NCBI GenBank assembly: GCA_964195995.1
Contig: CAXMQS010000027.1
Span: 1-51,060 of the forward strand
Reading direction: 5' to 3'
Length of the DNA: 51,060 nucleotides
Source of the DNA: CAXMQS01 sp964195995
GTDB lineage: Bacteria > Actinomycetota > Acidimicrobiia > Spongiisociales > JAOTWH01
The notes under the pieces are model-generated. The model ran no database searches, was not told where the DNA came from, and saw nothing but the letters and a program-made list of their open reading frames with translations. The translations under genes were made by a program, and so were the position numbers. Below are positions 32,427 to 41,533 of this stretch, one piece after another; positions within the stretch are counted from its first letter, which is position 1; each line of letters starts with the position of its first letter.

Positions 32427-32759
32427 TCAGTCGGGAACGGCTTCTCCCTCAAGTGGGTAGCCGGCAGCCTGCCAATCGCTGAGGCCTCCGGAATAGCGTC
32501 GCACCCGGTCATAGCCCTTGGCGCGCAGTGCCTTGTAGGCGTACTGGCTGGCGACACAGGCCTCATCTGAGCAGTAGACGACTATCTCCTGCTCTGGAGC
32601 CAGTGCCGCGAACGCCTCCTCCACCGTGTGATAGTGCAGGGATCCCGGAATGTGGGCGGCCCGGTAGGCGAAGTCATGGAGGGTCATAACCAGAGCGAAA
32701 TCGTCTCCGCGGTCCAGCTTCTCTTTGAGCTCGTCTCGATCGATGGTCTCGATGTCCAT
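32427..32759 (-). CDS. Rhodanese-like domain protein
   Basis: 110 residues, single rhodanese domain. HIPGSLHYHTVEEAF precedes the active-site loop C63-SDEACVAS, and YSGGLSDWQAAGYPLEG closes the fold. Probably a sulfurtransferase. The ribosome site GGAGG lies 7 bases before ATG 32759. Confidence 0.9.
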   Translation of the reverse strand: MDIETIDRDELKEKLDRGDDFALVMTLHDFAYRAAHIPGSLHYHTVEEAFAALAPEQEIVVYCSDEACVASQYAYKALRAKGYDRVRRYSGGLSDWQAAGYPLEGEAVPD

Positions 32760-32819
32760 GGCTACCTCCGGCGGTGACCTTAACCAGTCCTTCGGTCTCG
32801 GTGCTGTGGTGACGGTCAG

Positions 32820-32825
32820 TAGTGT
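32820..32825 (+). promoter_or_regulatory. -10 element TAGTGT of psuK-psuG
   Basis: TAGTGT ends 8 bases before GTG 32834, favouring that start over GTG 32822. Confidence 0.4.
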
Positions 32826-32833
32826 TCGCCGTC

Positions 32834-33751
32834 GTGAATACCCCCAAGATCGCCTGCTTTGGCGCTGCCCACATCGACCGGCGAGCTCACTCGATAGCTC
32901 CGATCGCGCGAGGAACCTCGAATCCCGTGAAGGTCACGGAGTCACCCGGAGGCGTCGCTCGGAACGTTGCTGAGGTGTTGGCCCGACTGGGAGACGATGT
33001 CTCCCTCATCAGCGTCCTAGGACGGGATAGGCATGGCCAGGAAGTGGCCTCGCAGGCGACGGAGGCCGGCATCGACCTGACGGCCTTGATCCGCTCGGAC
33101 GGCCACCCTACCGCCACCTACAACGCCCTGGTTGAGCCGGATGGCCATCTCTACGTCGGCTTCGCCGATATGGCCATCTACGCCACGCTGACACCGAAGG
33201 TCCTTGAGGAGGCGGCTGAGGAGAACTCCACGGCTGATGCCTGGTTCCTCGACACCAATCTCGCGCCGGAGAGCGTGACCTGGCTGGCGGCGCGCTCCCC
33301 CGGGCTGCTCGCGGCCAATACCGTCTCGGTGCCTAAGGCGACCCGCCTCCGCTCCATCATCGACCGTCTCGATCTCCTTGTTGCCAACAAGGAGGAGGCG
33401 AACACACTCCTGCCCGACGCCGGCAGCGTCGACGACACGGCGCTAGGCCTTCACAATGCAGGTGCCAAGGTTGTGGCGATCACGGTCCACGAGGAGGGCG
33501 TTGTCATCGTCGCAGACGGTGAGGTGACCAGATTGGGTGCCCTCGAGGCTGATGCCCGCGATGTCACCGGTGCCGGCGACGCCTTCACCGCCACGATGAT
33601 TCATGCACTACTGCGCGGGCGAAGCCCGGTAACGGCCGCTCACGTCGCTCTGGGAGCAGCCGCCATCACGGTCGAGGCCGATGCCTCGGTCGCGACGGAG
33701 CTGACCGAGCGGGCAGCTCGCTCCCGCGCCGGGTTGTCAGTCGAATCGTGA
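32834..33751 (+). CDS. psuK: Pseudouridine kinase (PfkB family)
   Basis: Phosphorylates pseudouridine to pseudouridine 5'-phosphate. 305 residues with PfkB motifs: SPGGVARNVAEVLARLG near the N-terminus and the catalytic DVTGAGDAFTATMIHALL near the C-terminus. Placement immediately before psuG (GTGA overlap) fixes the substrate better than the sequence alone. Confidence 0.88.
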   Translation: MNTPKIACFGAAHIDRRAHSIAPIARGTSNPVKVTESPGGVARNVAEVLARLGDDVSLISVLGRDRHGQEVASQATEAGIDLTALIRSDGHPTATYNALVEPDGHLYVGFADMAIYATLTPKVLEEAAEENSTADAWFLDTNLAPESVTWLAARSPGLLAANTVSVPKATRLRSIIDRLDLLVANKEEANTLLPDAGSVDDTALGLHNAGAKVVAITVHEEGVVIVADGEVTRLGALEADARDVTGAGDAFTATMIHALLRGRSPVTAAHVALGAAAITVEADASVATELTERAARSRAGLSVES

Positions 33752-34632
33752 GCATCAGTGTCGCGCCGTCTGTTGCCGATGCCTTGGCCAGGGGTGAGGC
33801 TGTTGTTGCTCTGGAGTCGACGATCATCGCTCATGGATTCCCCCGACCTCGCAACCTGGCGCTCGCTCGCGAACTCGAGTCCCTTGTCGCTGAGGCCGGA
33901 GCCATTCCGGCAACGGTTGGGGTCCTCGATGGGAGGCTCATCGTCGGTCTGGAACCGGCCGAGCTCGAGCGAATCGCCACCGAAGATGTTGCCAAGCTCA
34001 ACGTTTCCAACATGGCGGCGACGATCGCTGCCGGTTCGAGCGGCGCAACCACCGTCTCGGCAACGCTACGGGCGGCACGGATCGCGGGTATCGGCGTCAT
34101 GGCGACTGGGGGAATCGGCGGCGTGCATCGCGGGGCCGGCACCGACATCTCATCCGACCTCCGCGAGATGGCGACCTCTCCGATCGGGGTGGTCTCCTCT
34201 GGTGCCAAGGCGTTCCTCGATCTCGCGGCGACGCTCGATTACCTCGAGACAATCGGTGTTGCAGTCCTTGGCTATCGAACCAGCGACTTCCCCGCCTTCT
34301 ACTCGTCCAGCAGCGGGCTCGGGCTCTCCGACAGGGTCGACTCCCCCGCCGCCGCCGCCGGAATCATCAGGGTCGCTCGTGAGCTGGGCGATGCCGCCGT
34401 CCTCGTGGCCAATCCGGTTCCAAACGAGTTCGCCATCGCTCTCGATGAGGTGGAGGGCTGGACTGCCGAAGCGACCTCCCAGGCGGATGAGGCGGGAATA
34501 ACGGGTCCGGCGCGATCCCCATACGTACTCAGTCGCCTCGTGGAAATCTCCGGCGGCAGGGTCGTTGAGACCAACGCTGCTCTGGCCCAGTCCAACGCCA
34601 AGCTCGCAGCAGAGATCGCCCTCGAGCTCTAG
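33748..34632 (+). CDS. psuG: Pseudouridine-5'-phosphate glycosidase
   Basis: Splits pseudouridine 5'-phosphate into uracil and ribose 5-phosphate. 294 residues. VALESTIIAHGFPRPRNLAL, the VGVLDG segment, MATGGIGGVHRGAG and ANPVPNEFAIAL are diagnostic. Together with psuK this is a complete RNA-nucleoside catabolic pair. The stop shares CTAG with the LacI-family gene coming from the other side. Confidence 0.95.
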   Translation: MSISVAPSVADALARGEAVVALESTIIAHGFPRPRNLALARELESLVAEAGAIPATVGVLDGRLIVGLEPAELERIATEDVAKLNVSNMAATIAAGSSGATTVSATLRAARIAGIGVMATGGIGGVHRGAGTDISSDLREMATSPIGVVSSGAKAFLDLAATLDYLETIGVAVLGYRTSDFPAFYSSSSGLGLSDRVDSPAAAAGIIRVARELGDAAVLVANPVPNEFAIALDEVEGWTAEATSQADEAGITGPARSPYVLSRLVEISGGRVVETNAALAQSNAKLAAEIALEL

Positions 34633-35561
34633 GTAGCACGCCGGGTGGACACGCCCGGAACGTACGTTGCGCTAAGGCGCACTTCGATGCCCGGGCTGAC
34701 CCCTCGCCCGACGAGCATGAGCGATCGCAGGAGATCGACCGCCTCGGCCCCCGCCTGAGCGACGGGCTCCTCGACCGCCGATATGCGCATGTTGTGAATG
34801 ACCGGGCTGCTGGCGAGCGCGACGATCGACAACTCGTGCGGTATCAGGTATCCGAGAGCCCGCGCCTGATTGAACGTGGCGAGCGCCAATAGCGGATTCG
34901 CCGCGACGACCGCAGTGGGCGCCTTCCGGCCGCCGAGAGCGACTGCCAGGTTGTCGAGCTGTCGGAGAGACCTGGTGAGCCGGAGGCCGTTCATGCCGAA
35001 CATCAGCCGCAGGTCGGCCACCGCTGTGTTCGCTAACTCGCCGTCATCAAAGAGCGTTGCAGAGCTGTGACCCGTTGCCGCAAGGTGAGCAGCGACGGCC
35101 CTGATGGCAGGTATGCGGTCGATCACGACCCTGCTGACGCTGAGATCGCCCGGACCGGTTGCGACCAAGGGCACGCCCGATTCCACAACCGCTCGACAGA
35201 TCGCTGGATCGCTCAGTTGCTCGGCTACCACTCCCCCGACGCGACCGATGATGCTCAGCAAGGCTTCACTGCTGTCAGAAGCGGCCTCGACCAGCGCGAC
35301 CTCCAGTCCTTCCTCCGATAGCCGCGATGCCACGGGAACGACCAAGGGCGACCCGATCGATGTGGCGACGATGGCAACGGCGGTGTTGCGACCGAGAGAG
35401 AGGTCTCGAGCGAGAGCGCTTGGTCGATAGTGGAGGGCTTCAATGGCCCGCTGCACGCGGCCGTGGGTTTCGGGGCTTACGGTTGCGGTGGCGTTCATGA
35501 CCCGCGAGACAGTTGCCCTGCTCACCTCGGCCCTGGCTGCGACCTGCCCAATCGTCGCCAC
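34629..35561 (-). CDS. LacI family transcriptional regulator
   Basis: 310 residues. HTH IGQVAARAEVSRATVSRVMN, hinge YRPSALARDLSLGR, then a sugar-binding-protein-like domain. GTG 35561 with GGGAG upstream. It faces psuK-psuG and is a candidate regulator of it, but could equally serve the glycosyltransferase gene divergent from it. Confidence 0.9.
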   Translation of the reverse strand: MATIGQVAARAEVSRATVSRVMNATATVSPETHGRVQRAIEALHYRPSALARDLSLGRNTAVAIVATSIGSPLVVPVASRLSEEGLEVALVEAASDSSEALLSIIGRVGGVVAEQLSDPAICRAVVESGVPLVATGPGDLSVSRVVIDRIPAIRAVAAHLAATGHSSATLFDDGELANTAVADLRLMFGMNGLRLTRSLRQLDNLAVALGGRKAPTAVVAANPLLALATFNQARALGYLIPHELSIVALASSPVIHNMRISAVEEPVAQAGAEAVDLLRSLMLVGRGVSPGIEVRLSATYVPGVSTRRAT

Positions 35562-35621
35562 CGAATCTCCCTTCGGGGTTCGGGCACGCTACCACCTCAA
35601 CAATGAACTCCAGTCGCTCGC

Positions 35622-35627
35622 TAGATT
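35622..35627 (+). promoter_or_regulatory. -10 element TAGATT, leaderless start
   Basis: TAGATT ends 6 bases before GTG 35634. Confidence 0.45.
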
Positions 35628-35633
35628 TCCCCA

Positions 35634-36650
35634 GTGAAACGCGCACACGACGAGACCGAGATCACGCCGCCAGCGCCACCTTGGGATGCCGCCATCCCCG
35701 AGGGGGCGGAGGTGATCGCAGTTGGCGTTGATGGCTATCTCGGCGTTACGTCTGCGACCGCCAACCTGTTCGCTAACACCGTGGCACCGCCCCCCGACCT
35801 CTCTCCGGACCAGCTCGAGGAACTCGTCAATGCTCTGATGGCAACTGGCAGCAGCCACTTCGTCCTCAGCGGTTGGAGCCCTTCTCGGATAGAACTCGCA
35901 CACCGACTCTCCAAGCTCGGAGCCAGAGTCGATGGCGTCTGGCACGGCAACTACCTGCAGACGCGAGAGGATTACGGGTGGGACATGTTCCAGCAGCTCA
36001 TAGCGGCGGAGCGGGCAGGCATCATCACCAAGGTTGGTGTAGTCAAGGCTGGGATGGAGGTCTGGCTCGACAGCCTCGGCGTGAAATCCGGGCTGTTGCT
36101 CAACTATGTGCCGAAGATTCCCGACGGCCCAAGCGCACCCGAGCAAGGTGGCCCCCACATCGGTATGTGGTTGGCGGCCGAGGGCTATCGCAAGCTTCCC
36201 TACGCCATGATCGCCGCCGCCGGCATGATTCCCGATGTGACCATGGCCGGGTCGGGTGTTTCACAGCGGGCTTTGGAATTCGCACACTTCGTTGGCCTCG
36301 ATACGACGCGCCTCCTGCGTAGCGCCCTGTCTCATGACGACGTGCAGCTTGCCATGTCCCGAACTCACCTCTCGATGTATGTCACGCAGTCCGAGTGCGG
36401 TCCGATGTTGCCGATGGAGAGTCTCAGTCTCGGCGTGCCTTGCCTGATAGGGCCGACCAGTCATGTCTTCGCTGATGACGACTTCTTGGCCGCGACTCTG
36501 ATCGTTCCGTACCCGGAACACGCCGAGGTGATTCTCCGGTACGCCCTCAACGCCCTCAAGAAGCGGGCTGAGATCGTCGAGGCCTACAGGGAGTATGCCC
36601 CCGGATACATCGAACGGGCGCGACACAGCGTCGCAGAATTCCTCGCCTAG
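35634..36650 (+). CDS. Glycosyltransferase-like protein (GT-B fold)
   Basis: 338 residues. VDGVWHGNYLQ in the first half and the C-terminal MYVTQSECGPMLPMESLSLG, VPCLIG block, resembling the donor-site E-x7-E region of GT4-type enzymes, suggest a GT-B glycosyltransferase. The N-terminal domain is short and no acceptor can be named. Confidence 0.6.
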   Translation: MKRAHDETEITPPAPPWDAAIPEGAEVIAVGVDGYLGVTSATANLFANTVAPPPDLSPDQLEELVNALMATGSSHFVLSGWSPSRIELAHRLSKLGARVDGVWHGNYLQTREDYGWDMFQQLIAAERAGIITKVGVVKAGMEVWLDSLGVKSGLLLNYVPKIPDGPSAPEQGGPHIGMWLAAEGYRKLPYAMIAAAGMIPDVTMAGSGVSQRALEFAHFVGLDTTRLLRSALSHDDVQLAMSRTHLSMYVTQSECGPMLPMESLSLGVPCLIGPTSHVFADDDFLAATLIVPYPEHAEVILRYALNALKKRAEIVEAYREYAPGYIERARHSVAEFLA

Positions 36651-36656
36651 TAACTT
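36651..36656 (+). promoter_or_regulatory. -10 element TAACTT, leaderless start
   Basis: TAACTT begins right after the stop of the upstream gene and ends 6 bases before ATG 36663. Confidence 0.45.
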
Positions 36657-36662
36657 CGAGAC

Positions 36663-37217
36663 ATGAAGCTTCCATACACCGACAACGACGCGGCCAACCA
36701 GCTCCTCGAGGACGAACCGTTGGCGTTCCTCATTGGGATGCTGCTGGATCAACAGATCAAGATCGAGCAGGCCTTCCTCGGCCCCTACCTCCTGAAGGAG
36801 CGCCTCGGCGGCGCTCTCGTGGCGAAGGACATCGCCTCAATGGACATTGAAGACCTCGTCGAGCTCTTCAGGGAGAAGCCAGCGCTGCATCGCTACCCGG
36901 CCAACATGGCCAAGCGGACCCAGATCTTCTGCGAGACGATCGCCTCCGAATACGGAGGCGACGCCGCCCGAGTCTGGAAAGAGGCTGCGGACGGAGCCGA
37001 TCTCAACAGAAGACTGCTCGCACTTCCCGGGTTCGGCAAAGGGAAGGTGTCGTCGAGCATCGCCATACTCGGCAAACGCCTCGGGGTTGCGCCGAGTGGG
37101 TGGGAAGCCTTTGCCCCAGATCACATGACGCTGGCAGACGTCACCAGCTTCGACGACATCCTCACCTACCGGGAGCACAAACGTGCCTTGAAGGCGGTCG
37201 CCAAAGCCAAGGGCTAG
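36663..37217 (+). CDS. HhH-GPD type base-excision repair protein
   Basis: 184 residues. The helix-hairpin-helix LLALPGFGKGKVSSSIAILG and the N-terminal FLIGMLLDQQIKIEQAFLGP match a small actinobacterial HhH-GPD family. No FeS cysteine cluster. Presumed DNA glycosylase; the lesion is unknown. Confidence 0.85.
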   Translation: MKLPYTDNDAANQLLEDEPLAFLIGMLLDQQIKIEQAFLGPYLLKERLGGALVAKDIASMDIEDLVELFREKPALHRYPANMAKRTQIFCETIASEYGGDAARVWKEAADGADLNRRLLALPGFGKGKVSSSIAILGKRLGVAPSGWEAFAPDHMTLADVTSFDDILTYREHKRALKAVAKAKG

Positions 37218-37233
37218 GCCTTCAAGTGAGCGG

Positions 37234-38370
37234 CTACAGGCCTACGACTGTTTCCTCTATGAGCCAATCGACGACGTCGTTCATGGCCTGGCGATTATCG
37301 GCTCCCTTCGCCAGGGCGTCGTCGTAGATCGACACTTGCCGGTCAGCCGAGGTTCCCCGCAGCAGGATGTTGCGCACATTGTCGAGCTCGGCTTCTGTTC
37401 CAAGGGCCTCAGCATCCTGGGCCAGCAGCGTCAGCAGCTCGCTGGTGAGCGTCTCAAATGGAACCAGTTCGCCCCTCCCGTAGTCCATCAAGCCCTCTGA
37501 CCCGCCGTAGCGCTGAGCGCGCCATCGATTTTCCTGAACCAACATGTTGGCGTATGTACGCCACCGCTGGTTGTTGCGACGCCTGCGGTACAGCATGTGG
37601 AGTAATGCCTGATACAGCGCTGCGATCGTGATGGTGTCCTCGACTCGCGTCGCGATGTCGGAAACGCGCATCTCGAGCGTCGGATAGCGCGCGGATGGCC
37701 TGATGTCCCACCAGATCTTGGTGGCGTCCTCGATCAACCCCGCTTCTATGAGCACGTTGACATGTCGTTCGTATTCACCCCAGCTCGAGAAGTCCTCAGG
37801 CAAGCCGGTGCGAGGCAGGCTGTCGAAGACAGACAGCCGATAGCTCTTCAGGCCCGTGTTGAGGCCGTGCCAGAAAGGGGACGAGGTGCTGAGGGACAGC
37901 AGGTGTGGAAGGAAGTACGCCATCTGTGACATGAAATCGATGCGCATGTCGTTGTCGTCGATGCCTACATGGACGTGCATGCCGCATATGAGGAGCCGGC
38001 GAACCACAGTCTGTAGGTCCTCTGCCAGAGCGTTGTAGCGGTCGGCGTCTGTCGTCTTCTGTTGCGCCCACTCGGCAAAGGGGTGAGTGGAGGCTGCGAT
38101 GATGGCATAGCCATACTTGTCGGCTGTCTCGGCGACGGCCGAGCGCAAGCCCCTGAGATCGGCTCCTGCCTCGGCAACGGAGGCTCCAACTTTCGTGCCA
38201 ACCTCGACTTGCGCTCGCATGAACTCTGGGGACACCTGGGCGTCGAGCAGGTCGCGATAGTCACGCATCAGATCGGGATGGGGGTCGGCAACCAGATCGC
38301 GCGTATCTCTATCGACGAGGAAGTACTCCTCCTCGATCCCGACCGTCAAGGGTGGTTGGGGTATCGCCAT
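37234..38370 (-). CDS. Carboxylate-amine ligase, glutamate-cysteine ligase type 2 (YbdK-like)
   Basis: 378 residues. TVGIEEEYFLVDRDTRDLV, the HVHVGIDD segment, RPSARYPTLEMRVSDIA and the YGRGELVPFE ending are GCS2 hallmarks. It may ligate glutamate to an amine such as cysteine; physiological products of this family are often unclear. ATG 38370 is preferred over GTG 38376 because TATCTT ends 6 bases before it. Confidence 0.9.
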   Translation of the reverse strand: MAIPQPPLTVGIEEEYFLVDRDTRDLVADPHPDLMRDYRDLLDAQVSPEFMRAQVEVGTKVGASVAEAGADLRGLRSAVAETADKYGYAIIAASTHPFAEWAQQKTTDADRYNALAEDLQTVVRRLLICGMHVHVGIDDNDMRIDFMSQMAYFLPHLLSLSTSSPFWHGLNTGLKSYRLSVFDSLPRTGLPEDFSSWGEYERHVNVLIEAGLIEDATKIWWDIRPSARYPTLEMRVSDIATRVEDTITIAALYQALLHMLYRRRRNNQRWRTYANMLVQENRWRAQRYGGSEGLMDYGRGELVPFETLTSELLTLLAQDAEALGTEAELDNVRNILLRGTSADRQVSIYDDALAKGADNRQAMNDVVDWLIEETVVGL

Positions 38371-38376
38371 GAACAC

Positions 38377-38382
38377 AAGATA
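38377..38382 (-). promoter_or_regulatory. -10 element TATCTT, leaderless start
   Basis: TATCTT on the minus strand ends 6 bases before ATG 38370; it decides between two in-frame starts. Confidence 0.5.
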
Positions 38383-38404
38383 GACGCTGCCTAACGAAGG
38401 CAGC

Positions 38405-38410
38405 TAGTTT
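38405..38410 (+). promoter_or_regulatory. -10 element TAGTTT, leaderless start
   Basis: TAGTTT ends 7 bases before GTG 38418, divergent from the GCS2 promoter 22 bases away. Confidence 0.45.
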
Positions 38411-38417
38411 CAGAGCC

Positions 38418-38909
38418 GTGTCCCTACCCGATTTCGTAGCGGCAGCGCTCGACGCCGCCACCACACCCTTTGAGCTGATCGATTGTGATCCCGACTTCGC
38501 CGACACGGCGGCGTTCTGCGAGCGATACGGATATCCGCTCTCCAAGTCCGCCAACACTCTGGTTGTCGCGTCACGGCGCGGCCCAGACGTAGTCGCAGCT
38601 TGCGTCGTGGCCGCAGACACCAGGCTTGACGTGAATCAGACTGTTCGACGGACGCTCGGCGTACCCAAGATGTCGTTTGCCGATCCTGATGAAACCAAGA
38701 CCCTGACCGGCATGGAGCTTGGCGGAGTGACTGTGTTCGGTCTGCCTTCTGCCATCCCGCTTCTTGTGGACGAGAGCCTGCTGGATCTCGACTACATCAT
38801 TCTCGGGGCCGGTTCCAGGTCGGCGAAGGTCAAGGCAGCGCCGTCCATTCTCACGGAGTTGCCCAACGTCCGCATCGTCGCCGGTCTGGCTAGACCGATC
38901 TCGGCCTAG
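38418..38909 (+). CDS. YbaK/EbsC-type aminoacyl-tRNA deacylase
   Basis: 163 residues. SKSANTLVVASRRGPDVVAA, VVAADTRLDVNQTVR, then MELGGVTVFGLPSAIPLLVD fits the YbaK/ProX domain that clears mischarged tRNAs. Specificity not determinable. Its stop shares CTAG with the SURF1 gene. Confidence 0.87.
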   Translation: MSLPDFVAAALDAATTPFELIDCDPDFADTAAFCERYGYPLSKSANTLVVASRRGPDVVAACVVAADTRLDVNQTVRRTLGVPKMSFADPDETKTLTGMELGGVTVFGLPSAIPLLVDESLLDLDYIILGAGSRSAKVKAAPSILTELPNVRIVAGLARPISA

Positions 38910-39610
38910 ACCATCGACGGAAGTTGGCGGCGGAGCAGGGCGCCGAAGCCGATGATGACGATGCCGATGAAGCTGAACCACTGGATGGCGTAGAGCAGAT
39001 GATTCCCCTCACCCAACGAGGCCGGCAGTGGTGGCAACGGTGCGGGTTGCGATGGCGGCTCCTCTGAGACGAGATCAAGCACAACATCCGCGATCGGGAT
39101 GTCGCCAAGGTCGGCGACGAGACTCGGGTCGCGCCGTGACACGCTGGGACGCCCGCCTTCGGTGCCGCCGGTTGCTCGCCCGGATTCGGCTGAGCGCACC
39201 GTCGCCGTGATTCTGACATCGCCCGACGCCGCGGGATAGGAATCCACTTCGTCAAGTGGCACCCACCCCCGGTCGACCAGCGCGGTGCCCGACTCAGTCA
39301 CCAGGGGCGTCAACAAGTGGACTCCTGCTGCTCCGTTGAAGGTCTGTAAGGGAAGCGCCACCTCGGCGTCGGAGGCCCAGGTGCCTGCAGCCGTCACTGT
39401 GGTGAACTCCGGCAACGGCAGAGCGTCGAACCCGAGAGGAGCGGACTCGGCGGCCCGCGCCAACTCGATCTGCGCGTTGAGCTCGCGTCTATCTTCGAGG
39501 CGGCCCAATTGCCAAAAGCCGGCGGCGGCAAACCCAACGGCAGCCGCCACTACGACTACAAAACCGGCTGCCCATCGAGGTTGCCTCAACAATGAGAGCG
39601 TTTCTTTCAA
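38906..39610 (-). CDS. SURF1 family protein
   Basis: 234 residues, a membrane helix at each end (RWAAGFVVVVAAAVGFAAAG and FSFIGIVIIGFGALL) around an extracytoplasmic domain with LVDRGWVPLDEVDSYP. SURF1 proteins assist haem-copper oxidase assembly. TTG start overlaps the gamma-glutamyltransferase stop (TTGA), so they are coupled. Confidence 0.88.
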   Translation of the reverse strand: MKETLSLLRQPRWAAGFVVVVAAAVGFAAAGFWQLGRLEDRRELNAQIELARAAESAPLGFDALPLPEFTTVTAAGTWASDAEVALPLQTFNGAAGVHLLTPLVTESGTALVDRGWVPLDEVDSYPAASGDVRITATVRSAESGRATGGTEGGRPSVSRRDPSLVADLGDIPIADVVLDLVSEEPPSQPAPLPPLPASLGEGNHLLYAIQWFSFIGIVIIGFGALLRRQLPSMV

Positions 39611-41130
39611 CCGGCGAACGCGATTCCGCCCGTCCTGCGCGGGTCGGCGCTGGCGACTAAGCCACCAACTTGGTCCCAGGCAGCAGCCTGCACTCCACCG
39701 AAGTACATCGACGGTCCCGAGAACGGACGCAGTGACAGGCCCTCGATGACGCTCGTGTCGATGCCAGGCTCGTAGGCAAGAGTCCGCTCGCCCTCGAACG
39801 TCTCAACATGGATCCTCGGGTGTGCCACTGCAGCGTCGAGGGGCATTCCCAAGCGCAGGTAGTTGAAAACGGTCTCTGAAACTGCGCTCGTAATGCGATC
39901 GGCACCGGGCGATCCGACGGCGATAACCGACCCGTCCGGATGCCTGGCTATCGACGGCGCCATGTTGGAAGAGAGCCGGGTACCGGGAGCCAACGTGTGC
40001 AGCCCGGCCCGATTCAGCTCGACCTCGCCGAGCGAGTTGTTGAGCATGATCCCGGTGCCGGGAATCATGGCTCCTGAGCCATAGCCGGCGGACGAGGTGA
40101 TGGCACAGGCCAATCCGTCGGTGTCCACTGCCGACACGTGAACGGTCGACGGGGAGGTGATCACCGACGAAGGGTCACCGCCGGCAGAACCGGCCATCAG
40201 GCTGGCGATCTCTCTCACGATGTCGGAGGCCTGATCCAGCCTGTCGCGGCGAAACCCCAGCACAACGTCTAGCGCCTCGGCGATGCGCCTGACGTCGGCC
40301 GCGTCCCAGGAGTCGACATCGCGAATGAGTTGCAGGACCGCGGCCACGGTCGCCCCGCCGATCGCGGGAGCCGGGTTGGTGGCGAACCCCCACTCCCCCA
40401 TCGGCACCCGCAAAGGTTCTCTCACGACCGCCCGATACTCGCTGAGGTCGTCGACGCCGACGAGTCCGCCATTGGAGCTGATCGCTTCCGCCATCGCGTA
40501 GCCAATGTCCCCTGTGTAGAAGCTGTCCGGTCCGTTGACGGCGATATGGCGAAGACTGTCTGCCATGCCATCGATGTGAACGATCTCGCCCTCTTTCAGG
40601 TACGAGCCGTCTGCATGATGAAGGGCCTTGCTGGTCTCGGGGTGCCAGCCGTAGATCACGTCGTGGGAGTAGGTCATGTACTCGGCAGCTGCCCCCGACA
40701 GAGGGAACCCTTGTTCTGCCAGATAAACCGTTGGCTCGACGAGCTCTGCCCAGTCGACGGTGCCAAAGAGTCGCGAGGCCTCGCCGAAGCCCCTGACGGA
40801 ACCCGGCGTGGCGATGGATCCGTACCCGACAATGGAGGTCATCCCACCGCCGTAGGCCATCTCGATCTGCTGGGCACCGGAGCCGAATCGGTCCGGCGGC
40901 GCCGAGCGACCGGGCATCTCGGCATAGGCATCGAGAACCACAGGGTCGCCATCGGCAGGCCATACCGTGATGAACGAGCCTGCACCCAACGAGATGACTC
41001 CAGGATCTGTGGACATGGACGCGATCGAGCCGGCGATGGCGGCATCCACTGCATTGCCTCCGTTGGCAGCGGCGGACGCGCCGGCGTCGGCGGCGATCTG
41101 GGATCCGGCAGCGATGGCGACTCGTGCCAT
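39607..41130 (-). CDS. ggt: Gamma-glutamyltransferase family protein
   Basis: 507 residues, Ntn-hydrolase that cleaves and transfers gamma-glutamyl groups. The autoprocessing nucleophile Thr is about residue 329 in SPSTVHVSAVDTDGLACAIT, and the substrate loop AVGSPGADRI is present. No signal peptide is visible, so it is probably cytoplasmic. ATG 41130 begins the conserved MARVAIAAGSQIAADAGAS; GTG 41139 is an alternative. Confidence 0.88.
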   Translation of the reverse strand: MARVAIAAGSQIAADAGASAAANGGNAVDAAIAGSIASMSTDPGVISLGAGSFITVWPADGDPVVLDAYAEMPGRSAPPDRFGSGAQQIEMAYGGGMTSIVGYGSIATPGSVRGFGEASRLFGTVDWAELVEPTVYLAEQGFPLSGAAAEYMTYSHDVIYGWHPETSKALHHADGSYLKEGEIVHIDGMADSLRHIAVNGPDSFYTGDIGYAMAEAISSNGGLVGVDDLSEYRAVVREPLRVPMGEWGFATNPAPAIGGATVAAVLQLIRDVDSWDAADVRRIAEALDVVLGFRRDRLDQASDIVREIASLMAGSAGGDPSSVITSPSTVHVSAVDTDGLACAITSSAGYGSGAMIPGTGIMLNNSLGEVELNRAGLHTLAPGTRLSSNMAPSIARHPDGSVIAVGSPGADRITSAVSETVFNYLRLGMPLDAAVAHPRIHVETFEGERTLAYEPGIDTSVIEGLSLRPFSGPSMYFGGVQAAAWDQVGGLVASADPRRTGGIAFAG

Positions 41131-41139
41131 TAGCTGCAC

Positions 41140-41145
41140 AGGCTA
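41140..41145 (-). promoter_or_regulatory. -10 element TAGCCT of the ggt-SURF1 pair
   Basis: TAGCCT on the minus strand ends 9 bases before ATG 41130. It overlaps the last codons of the upstream SSB-like gene. Confidence 0.35.
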
Positions 41146-41469
41146 GTGAGCGACCGTGGACTCCTCTTGGGGATGGAGACACACCTCGTCGGCGACGATC
41201 TCGAGTCGAGAGCGCCTGCCATCGGACTCGCTCCAGAAGCGTCGTTGTGCGGTCCCTGCGACCCACAGTGGGGTTCCGGGTGCGATGTCCTCCACCGCCA
41301 ATTCCGGCGGCGGGTCCCACAAGGTCACGGGTAGTACGTCAACTCGGCGCCGGGGCTCTTGTGTCCGACATGTGACGAGGTAGCGAACAAGCTTCGAGCC
41401 GCTGTCGAATGTTCGAAGCTCAGGTGGAGCGGCCAACCGGCCGCTGAGGACCACGAGGTTGAGGTCCAT
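41143..41469 (-). CDS. Single-stranded DNA-binding protein-like (OB fold)
   Basis: 108 residues. MDLNLVVLSGRLAAPPELRT, then LVRYLVTCRTQ and DVLPVTLWDPPPE follow the SSB OB-fold pattern, but the acidic C-terminal tip of replication SSBs is absent. Probably a secondary SSB paralogue. The ribosome site AAGGAG precedes ATG 41469. Confidence 0.75.
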   Translation of the reverse strand: MDLNLVVLSGRLAAPPELRTFDSGSKLVRYLVTCRTQEPRRRVDVLPVTLWDPPPELAVEDIAPGTPLWVAGTAQRRFWSESDGRRSRLEIVADEVCLHPQEESTVAH

Positions 41470-41533
41470 AGATGCTCCTTGATGAGGTGTAGGCAACGTA
41501 TGACACCGGTGTGACATGCGGCCGGCGACCCGA

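Noticed and set aside
32379..32570. 63-codon plus-strand ORF after TTGACA
   Set aside because: Mostly antisense to the rhodanese gene; no -10 at proper distance and no domain.
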